DNA of 19,175 nt, taken from positions 1 through 19,175 of the forward strand of contig CAIOSU010000334.1 of NCBI GenBank assembly GCA_903861055.1. The letters are read 5' to 3'. The DNA is from an uncultured bacterium (GTDB lineage Bacteria; Bacteroidota; Bacteroidia; Chitinophagales; CAIOSU01). The position numbers were made by a program, and so were the translations under genes. The notes beneath the pieces are model-generated. The model had not been told where the DNA came from and ran no database searches. It saw only the letters and a list, made by a program, of their open reading frames with translations. This document shows, in pieces, positions 8,037 through 13,688 of the stretch. The stretch's first letter is position 1, and each line of letters opens with the position of its first letter.

Positions 8037-8855
8037 ATGAACCCAGTTCGCTTTGCCCTGTTAGCAGTAGTATTTGTAGCCGCAAGTTGCGCCCAACCAA
8101 CCCCAGCCCCTGTAGCTGAAGTGACACCTGCCAACACCTACAACAATGCCGAATACTATGTGCAAGCCATATTATATCATCAGTTTGGCTCTGAATACAG
8201 AGCACTTTGTTACCAAGCGTACAACCTAGCCACCGAAAGATTATTGGCCAAGATAAAAGCCAACCCTAAAGGCAAGCTTGCTATTATAACCGACCTTGAT
8301 GAAACCGTGGTAGACAATAGCTACTACAATGCTTGGTTGGTAAGCCAAGGCAGCGGCTACAACCCCGAAACTTGGAAAGAATGGACAGCCCAGCGCAAAG
8401 CAACCATTGTACCGGGCAGCAAAGCGTTCTTTGATTTGGCCGACTCGCTGGGCGTAACCATATTTTATGTGAGCAACCGTGGCGTTGATGAATACGATGC
8501 TACCCTAGCCAACTTGCAGGCGCTTGGCCTACCGCAATTGGATAGCAGCCACTTTTACCTTAAAACTACCACCAGCGGCAAAGAAGAACGCCGCCAAGCC
8601 ATTTATGCACAAGGCTACGAGGTGGCATTATACCTGGGCGACAACTTGAACGATTTTGCCAAAGACTTTGAGAAACAAAACAACGAGCGAAGGCACGAAC
8701 TAACCGATAGTTTAAAGGACAAATTTGGTGCTGAATATATTGTACTACCCAATGCCATTTATGGTGAGTGGGAAGTGGCCTTGTACAACTACGACCACCA
8801 ACTTTCACCAGCGCAAAAAGACTCTATCCGTAAATCGGTGTTGAAGGCATATTGA
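8037..8855 (+). CDS. Class B/C-type acid phosphatase lipoprotein, e(P4) family 5'-nucleotidase
   Basis: An outer-envelope phosphatase of the HAD superfamily. The e(P4) family removes phosphate from nucleoside monophosphates and related substrates outside the cytoplasm, for example in NAD or nucleotide salvage. The N-terminus is a lipoprotein signal (VVFVAASC, Cys18 as lipidated residue). HAD motif I is ITDLDETVVDNS (Asp86, Asp88), motif II VSNRG (146-149), motif III Lys182, and motif IV GDNLNDF with Asp202 and Asp206, i.e. the DDDD set with all catalytic residues present. The length of 272 fits the family. The C-terminal segment (VLPNAIYGEWEVALY) is typical. The gene is convergent with a small minus-strand ORF. 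Confidence 0.93.
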   Translation: MNPVRFALLAVVFVAASCAQPTPAPVAEVTPANTYNNAEYYVQAILYHQFGSEYRALCYQAYNLATERLLAKIKANPKGKLAIITDLDETVVDNSYYNAWLVSQGSGYNPETWKEWTAQRKATIVPGSKAFFDLADSLGVTIFYVSNRGVDEYDATLANLQALGLPQLDSSHFYLKTTTSGKEERRQAIYAQGYEVALYLGDNLNDFAKDFEKQNNERRHELTDSLKDKFGAEYIVLPNAIYGEWEVALYNYDHQLSPAQKDSIRKSVLKAY

Positions 8856-8880
8856 TAGTGTGTCTACTGCTCTTTTCTGA

Positions 8881-8905
8881 TGCCTAAAAACATACCATTT
8901 AGGCA
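8881..8905. terminator. TGCCTAAA/TTTAGGCA hairpin at a convergent junction
   Basis: A perfect 8-bp inverted repeat with a 9-nt loop between the stop of the phosphatase gene and the stop of the small minus-strand ORF, whose TAA (8899-8901) is inside the second arm. There is no T-run on either side, so it is at best a weak bidirectional terminator. Confidence 0.4.
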
Positions 8906-9090
8906 CTATGTTGGTACCTTGGCCTATTTTCAGATAGATAGTCATCGAACTCGTACACCAACTCATGCAGGTCTTGTGCATCGGCAATGTTGCGCATTTC
9001 TTCAGCCAACGAAAACTGCTCCTGCCTGCAATACGTATAAAACCTATTGCGAATCAGGTGCACCATGATATCTTCTTGTCCGTAGCTCAT
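8899..9090 (-). CDS. Small hypothetical protein, 63 aa
   Basis: Starting at the ATG at 9090 (MSYGQEDIMVHLIRNRF...), this is a hydrophilic and probably helical protein with an acidic centre (LHELVYEFDDYLSE) and no signal peptide. It fills the only gap between the convergent phosphatase gene and the divergent lipoprotein gene, and its codons look protein-like. AGGAG stands directly before the ATG, too close for a normal ribosome site. A longer start at 9129 adds 13 residues. An out-of-frame ORF (9044-9157, 37 aa) overlaps its start and could be a leader peptide, chance, or the true 5' end if a frameshift exists. The family is not recognised. Confidence 0.45.
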   Translation of the reverse strand: MSYGQEDIMVHLIRNRFYTYCRQEQFSLAEEMRNIADAQDLHELVYEFDDYLSENRPRYQHSA

Positions 9091-9258
9091 CTCCTGTTTC
9101 CTTATTTTGTATAAATATCGGCACACCATTTTTCAATGCCAACGCAATATTTGTCATTTTTAGGAAGTCTAAGTATATAAAAAGCCACTGCAATAAGCCT
9201 AAAACCACAATCAATGAATGCCAAAACCTACTGAAATACAAGTAAATAGGGAATATTG

Positions 9259-9266
9259 TACTTTTA
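9259..9266 (+). promoter_or_regulatory. -7-like box TACTTTTA before the lipoprotein gene
   Basis: It matches TAnnTTTG at 7 of 8 positions and lies 40 nt before the ATG at 9299. No good -33 element. It supports the start at 9299 over an upstream in-frame ATG at 9218. Confidence 0.3.
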
Positions 9267-9298
9267 ACGAAAAACACCCATTTTTAAGTTTCAGCCTT

Positions 9299-10459
9299 AT
9301 GCGGAACGGCCTATTTTTAATTCTTGTTATCACACTGTTGGCCGCATCGTGTCACTTTTTTGATGACGGCCATGACATTGAAGGTTTTATTACCCTCAAA
9401 CCGGGCCACTTCTGCCAACTTGGGGCGATAGCTATAAACGGCGATACGGTGTTTGTTGCAGGCTCATACCTGGCTGATGATGACCCGAATAGCGAAATAA
9501 AAGCTGTACACTCCTATTTAACGGCAATAAAAGCTAACGGCGAGGTAATATGGGAGCTTAACCCCAACAAACCAGACTATACGCGCTGGACCAAAGTTGC
9601 AATCGACAATAAGGGAAACATATTCGTCATCGGGAATACAAATTCACCATTAAATAAACTGGTGGCGAGCTTATTCAATTTAAATTCATCAACTGGAAAA
9701 GTAAATGATAGGATTTGGGTGGAAGATAGCCTTCCGCATCAAATGGCAGACGTTTGGATTACATCCCTTGGTCAGGCAGCTTTTCTAAGGACGAAAGAGT
9801 TGAAGGGCTCAGGTATACCATGTATAAACAAGCAATTGGAATTATTTGATGGCAGCACAATTCCTCACCCTGATTTTTGTGTAAATGGTTCGATAAGTTG
9901 CGCCAAATTTGTTAATGATACGCTATACTTCAGCGCTTGGGGCAGGCCTGGCACTACCGATTATTTGTATTTTGTTAACGATAAGGATTCATTAAAACAG
10001 CTTGATAATTTAGACGCTTTGCATGGGAGTATGGTAAATGACATAGCCAGTCCTTATCATAACACCTACTTGCTAGCCACTACGGGCAAAAATGGCCAAG
10101 GCCCTTGCATACATCAGTTGGGCGATAACGATTCTATAGTTAAAAACATTTGCCTTAACTATTGGCCCATGCACGGTAGCACCCACATCGAAATGATTGG
10201 AGATTGTAAGTTACTAGCCTTTAATGCAACGGACAATATAAATGGCAATGCAGTGCATTTGGTGATAATAAACAGCACCAATGAAATTGCTTACGAAGAA
10301 ACTATAGCTAGCAGAGTGCCTTTCAATCTAAGCGATGTTGCAGTGTCTCAATCTAAAATATACCTTGCAGGCACCTTAGAAACCGACGGAAAAGGTTCGG
10401 AAATCGCTATTAAGATAATTTCCTTACCGCCAAACACATGGTGCAACTTTAAAAACTAG
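9299..10459 (+). CDS. Lipoprotein of unknown function, possible beta-propeller
   Basis: The ATG at 9299 gives MRNGLFLILVITLLAASC, a clear lipoprotein signal with Cys18 at the cleavage site. The alternative ATG at 9218 would place 27 odd residues before the signal and a promoter-like box inside the gene. The mature part (386 aa in total) has recurring blocks of the type GDTVFVAGSY, GNIFVIGNTN and SKIYLAGTLE, as in beta-propeller repeat proteins, but no catalytic motif. Function is unknown. By eye its middle is richer in A+T than the neighbouring genes, so it may be a recent or fast-evolving gene. It ends only one base from the stop of the convergent T9SS gene. Confidence 0.75.
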   Translation: MRNGLFLILVITLLAASCHFFDDGHDIEGFITLKPGHFCQLGAIAINGDTVFVAGSYLADDDPNSEIKAVHSYLTAIKANGEVIWELNPNKPDYTRWTKVAIDNKGNIFVIGNTNSPLNKLVASLFNLNSSTGKVNDRIWVEDSLPHQMADVWITSLGQAAFLRTKELKGSGIPCINKQLELFDGSTIPHPDFCVNGSISCAKFVNDTLYFSAWGRPGTTDYLYFVNDKDSLKQLDNLDALHGSMVNDIASPYHNTYLLATTGKNGQGPCIHQLGDNDSIVKNICLNYWPMHGSTHIEMIGDCKLLAFNATDNINGNAVHLVIINSTNEIAYEETIASRVPFNLSDVAVSQSKIYLAGTLETDGKGSEIAIKIISLPPNTWCNFKN

Positions 10460-10460
10460 C

Positions 10461-11174
10461 CTATTGCTTAACAAAAGCCTTAGTAAAGCTTCTACCCGTG
10501 CGGTCTTGCAATACCAAAAGGTAAGTTCCTTGCTCCAAATCCTTCAGTGATACCTCGATAAGCTCGGCATCAACCAACTGCCAAAGCAATGGTATTTGAC
10601 GGCCTAATATATCTACAGCAAACAAGTCTTTTACGCCCTCTAAGCCATTGGCGTTTATATGCAGCGTATGCACACTTGGCTGCGGATAAAGGCTAACATT
10701 AGATAGCCAATTGTTTATCTCATTTATAGCCGTGTTTGTATCTATGGGCGATGCATAAGCATTTCCGGCAAAGGTAAGCAGCACGCTATCGGTTGGGTCG
10801 TTGGCTGGGTATAGCTTTAGCACCACCGTTGAGCGGCCCACGGTATTGTGCGGGTGGAAACTCACAATCATATATTGCGCTTGCTGATTGACGGCCGGTA
10901 AATAAAAGGTAGTAGTATCAGGCACATAGGTATAGGCACTGTCCAAATCTTCCAACCAAGTTTCCCAAGCTGTTGGTTTTTGGTCGAGTACTTTTACGCA
11001 GCGCATTTCGAGCAATTGGCCCGTATTGTTGGTCAGTTTTATCCAAGGATAAAAAACCATAGCGTTAGATGGATAACTTGATGAAACCCGGAAACTATCG
11101 GGCGTAAAGCTGGTTTGGGCAAACAGGTTGATTGCGCAGCACAAAAACACAAACAATGATAGAAACTTAGCCAT
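10461..11174 (-). CDS. Secreted protein with T9SS C-terminal sorting domain
   Basis: The N-terminus MAKFLSLFVFLCCAINLFAQ is a standard signal peptide. I therefore prefer the ATG at 11174 over the one at 11192, which adds six residues and would start 2 bp after the acetyltransferase stop. The middle holds a beta-sandwich-like region (about 20-140). The last ~75 residues are a type A Por sorting domain: NVSLYPQPSVHTLHI, then VDILGRQI, then GTYLLVLQDRTGRSFTKAFVKQ split over the final strands. The protein should be exported through Sec and then over the outer membrane by the type IX system, with the tail removed. It is last in the symporter-acetyltransferase cluster. Its function beyond secretion is unknown. 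Confidence 0.82.
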   Translation of the reverse strand: MAKFLSLFVFLCCAINLFAQTSFTPDSFRVSSSYPSNAMVFYPWIKLTNNTGQLLEMRCVKVLDQKPTAWETWLEDLDSAYTYVPDTTTFYLPAVNQQAQYMIVSFHPHNTVGRSTVVLKLYPANDPTDSVLLTFAGNAYASPIDTNTAINEINNWLSNVSLYPQPSVHTLHINANGLEGVKDLFAVDILGRQIPLLWQLVDAELIEVSLKDLEQGTYLLVLQDRTGRSFTKAFVKQ

Positions 11175-11194
11175 AACGTAAATATAGCGCAATA

Positions 11195-11722
11195 CTATAG
11201 TGTTTCAAACTCCTTGGGGTAAACCACTAGCCCACGGGCATTGGCCAGACCATTAGGCTTCAGCTCCAGCGCCATCCAGTTTTCATCTTCCACATCATCA
11301 TAAGGGCAACGGATACCCCAATTAATTGCTGGCAAAAACCCGAACATTGGGAAATACTCCGCATGGCCCAAAACCACAACCCCCGGGTAAGACATCGAAG
11401 CGGCTCGCTTTAATCCTTCCTCTACCATCATACTGCCGATACCTTCTTGCTGAAATGATGGTATTACGGCCATAGGCGCTAAAGTCAAGACCTTAAAGCT
11501 GCTTCCATCAATTTTTTTGATGGTAGCAATGGTAAACAAGATATGGCCTACCACAGCGTTGCCCTGCATGGCTACAATGCTCAACTCGGGTATAAAGGCA
11601 GGACTATCGCGCAACAGCTCTACCAAATTAGCCTCGTTGGGCTGACCAAAAGCTAGAGTATGCACTGCTATAATAGCCTCATACTCGTGGGGCTTTTCGG
11701 TGCGGATGATAATATTGTCCAT
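11195..11722 (-). CDS. GNAT acetyltransferase, YhbS-like
   Basis: A 175-residue cytoplasmic acetyl-CoA-dependent N-acetyltransferase. The acetyl-CoA site is seen as LAPMAVIPSFQQEGIGSMMV (Q/RxxGxG/A type). The YhbS-like signature VVLGHAEYFPMFGF follows. The N-terminus IIIRTEKPHEYEAIIAVH is typical of the family. The substrate is unknown. Its ATG overlaps the symporter stop codon by one base (TAATG), which points to translational coupling. It could modify a compound taken up by the symporter, but that is inference. Confidence 0.88.
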   Translation of the reverse strand: MDNIIIRTEKPHEYEAIIAVHTLAFGQPNEANLVELLRDSPAFIPELSIVAMQGNAVVGHILFTIATIKKIDGSSFKVLTLAPMAVIPSFQQEGIGSMMVEEGLKRAASMSYPGVVVLGHAEYFPMFGFLPAINWGIRCPYDDVEDENWMALELKPNGLANARGLVVYPKEFETL

Positions 11723-13416
11723 TATTTATCAGTTTGGGCAGGCATAAAAGGCTGCAATATAGCAGCAACAAACATTACCGCTAAACAACCGATAACATTG
11801 AACCACAGGAAACTGATTTCTTCGTGGAACAGGTAAAGATACACTACTAACGACTCTGCAATGATGGCCGCAATAAATACGGCATTGCCTTTTATCCATT
11901 TCATTAAAAATGCCACCAAAAATATACCTAAGATAGTACCATAGAAGATGGAGCCGACTATGTTTACCAACTGAATCAAGTTTTCGAATAGCGGTGCAAT
12001 TGAGGCAAAAACAATGGCCAATATGCCCCACAGCAAAGTGAACCACTTGGATGCCGTAACATAATGCTGTTCGGTGCCATCGGTATTAACTGACCGTTTA
12101 TAAAAATCGACACAAGTGGTGGAGGCCAGCGCATTCAACTCTGATGAAGTGGACGACATGGCCGCACAAAACACACTCGCGAAAATCAACCCCACCACGC
12201 CTACGGGCAAGTGGTCCATCACGAAAGTGATAAACACATAATCCGTGTCTTTCACCTTGGCCGTGGCATCGGTTTTGGTTACCAAAGCCTTTACCGAATC
12301 TCTTACTGCCTGTTGCTTTTTTTGATTGGCAAGTATAATGCCTTTAGCGCTGCTGATATCCTCTTCTTCGTCATTTTCGATACCGCTCAGCATTACCTGC
12401 ATCTGCTGTTCATTTTCTTTAAACAAGGTTTCATACTCGGCGGTAAGCGTTGTTAGGCGCGGGGCGTTTACACTCTGTTCCACTTTGCGCAGCTCCGCCC
12501 CATTAAAGAACACAGGGGGTTGGTTAAATTGATAAAACAGGAACACCAATATGCCCGTAAGCAATATAAAAAACTGCATGGGTATCTTGAAAATGCCATT
12601 GAACAACAATCCCAACCGCATTTCGGCAATGGATTTACCACCCAAATAACGGGCCACTTGGCTCTGGTCGGTACCGAAGTAGGAGAGTGCCAAGAAGCCT
12701 CCACCAATAATGCCTGCATAGATGTTGTAGCGGTCTGATAGGTCGAAATCAGTTTTAACTATATCCATTTTGCCGAGCTGGCCGGCGGCCTCCATCAAGG
12801 TGCCAAAACTGGCATCGGGCAACTTATTAAGCAACACGAAAAACGCCACGGCCATACCGCCAATCATAATGGCCATCTGTTGGTTTTGGGTAACGCTCAC
12901 CGCTTTACTGCCCCCCGATACGGTGTAGATAATAACCGTAGCCCCTAATAGTATATTGATAGGCAATAACGGCCATCCGAAGATGCTAGACAAGATAATG
13001 GCTGGGGCGTAAATTGTAATACCTGCCGCCAAACCGCGCTGTATCAAAAAGAGAAAAGCCGTAAGCCAACGGGTCTTTAAATCGAAACGCTTCTCTAAAA
13101 ACTCGTATGCGGTATATACCTTGAGCTTAAAGTAAAGCGGAATGAAGAACAAACAGATGATAACCATGGCTATGGGCAGCCCAAAGTAGAATTGCACAAA
13201 GCCCATACCCGACTCGTAAGCTTGCCCCGGTGTGGATAGGAAAGTAATAGCGCTGGCTTGTGTAGCCATTACCGAGAGGCCAATGCTCCACCATTTCAGA
13301 TTACTGTCGCCACGCAGGTAGCCTTCAATATTGGTACTGCCTCGGGTTTTCCAAGCACCATATACTGCAATAAAAAGCAAGGTACCCAACAGTACCAGCC
13401 AGTCAATTATGTTCAT
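11722..13416 (-). CDS. Sodium:solute symporter (SSS family)
   Basis: An inner-membrane secondary transporter with the LeuT-type fold, expected to couple Na+ entry to solute uptake; the solute is not evident. The ATG at 13416 starts directly before the first helix (MNIIDWLVLLGTLLFIAVYG) and gives 564 residues; the upstream frame to 13491 belongs to a different short gene. Family motifs are ATQASAITFLSTPGQAYES in the first discontinuous helix region, YFGTDQSQVARYLGGKS, and CAAMSSTSSELNALASTTCVD. A hydrophilic insertion of about 95 residues (about 297-391), with charged, coiled-coil-like sequence, lies between two helices. The start overlaps the upstream 37-codon ORF (ATGA) and the stop overlaps the GNAT start. 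Confidence 0.92.
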   Translation of the reverse strand: MNIIDWLVLLGTLLFIAVYGAWKTRGSTNIEGYLRGDSNLKWWSIGLSVMATQASAITFLSTPGQAYESGMGFVQFYFGLPIAMVIICLFFIPLYFKLKVYTAYEFLEKRFDLKTRWLTAFLFLIQRGLAAGITIYAPAIILSSIFGWPLLPINILLGATVIIYTVSGGSKAVSVTQNQQMAIMIGGMAVAFFVLLNKLPDASFGTLMEAAGQLGKMDIVKTDFDLSDRYNIYAGIIGGGFLALSYFGTDQSQVARYLGGKSIAEMRLGLLFNGIFKIPMQFFILLTGILVFLFYQFNQPPVFFNGAELRKVEQSVNAPRLTTLTAEYETLFKENEQQMQVMLSGIENDEEEDISSAKGIILANQKKQQAVRDSVKALVTKTDATAKVKDTDYVFITFVMDHLPVGVVGLIFASVFCAAMSSTSSELNALASTTCVDFYKRSVNTDGTEQHYVTASKWFTLLWGILAIVFASIAPLFENLIQLVNIVGSIFYGTILGIFLVAFLMKWIKGNAVFIAAIIAESLVVYLYLFHEEISFLWFNVIGCLAVMFVAAILQPFMPAQTDK

Positions 13417-13526
13417 GTCCACCTCATTGTAAGCCAATAGAATACCCCTATCTGTGCCAGCAAAAACAGCAGCACCAAGGTATACAGCCAAGGCCAGTTA
13501 TAGGATGGTTTGTTTTGGTTTTCCAT
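13413..13526 (-). CDS. 37-aa single-helix membrane peptide, coupled to the symporter
   Basis: An ATG at 13526 opens a 37-codon frame encoding a polar start (MENQNKPSYNWPWLY), one strong hydrophobic helix (about residues 14-34, LYTLVLLFLLAQIGVFYWLT) and a short basic end (MRWT). Its TGA (13415-13413) overlaps the symporter ATG (13416-13414) in the sequence ATGA. The combination of a clean start, a Trp/Tyr-flanked membrane helix and a 4-base overlap with a transporter makes it a likely gene. Small membrane subunits or helpers next to SSS transporters are known in other bacteria, though those are longer (DUF4212- and YhdT-like proteins). That it assists the symporter is inference. Confidence 0.7.
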   Translation of the reverse strand: MENQNKPSYNWPWLYTLVLLFLLAQIGVFYWLTMRWT

Positions 13527-13539
13527 TATCAAATCTTTT

Positions 13540-13629
13540 AACCACAGATAACACCAAGAAATTTACCCAACGAGCACTAAGTATTACTTGGTGTGCTTAG
13601 TGCTTTTGGTCTTTGTGTTCTTAGCGGTT
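13540..13629. repeat. 90-bp imperfect inverted-repeat element
   Basis: The ends AACCACAGATAACACCAAG (13540-13558) and, reverse-complemented, AACCGCTAAGAACACAAAG (13611-13629) agree at 14 of 19 positions. Inside are perfect 9-bp arms AGCACTAAG (13573-13581) and CTTAGTGCT (13596-13604) with a 14-nt loop. There is no ORF. It resembles a dispersed palindromic element. It sits 13 bp before the 37-codon gene, so it should be in that transcript's leader or promoter. Confidence 0.65.
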
Positions 13630-13645
13630 CAATCGCACAGTATAT

Positions 13646-13678
13646 GCCATTTTCAAATCTTCAAATTAACAAATTCTC
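13646..13678. repeat. Repeat copy downstream of the PIG-L gene
   Basis: GCCATTTTCAAATCTTC followed by AAATTAACAAATTCTC. It matches the element after the EVE gene (16316-16356) at 30 of 33 positions once an 8-nt insertion in the latter is removed. It lies 10 bp beyond the stop of the upstream gene. Confidence 0.65.
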
Positions 13679-13688
13679 CAATTGGGTA

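Noticed and set aside
9218..9298. Upstream in-frame ATG for the lipoprotein gene
   Set aside because: It would put 27 residues before a perfect lipoprotein signal and a promoter-like box inside the coding sequence.
13417..13491. Longer symporter start at 13491
   Set aside because: The extra 25 residues lie in the wrong frame of the 37-codon ORF and precede the normal first helix; the ATG at 13416 fits better.
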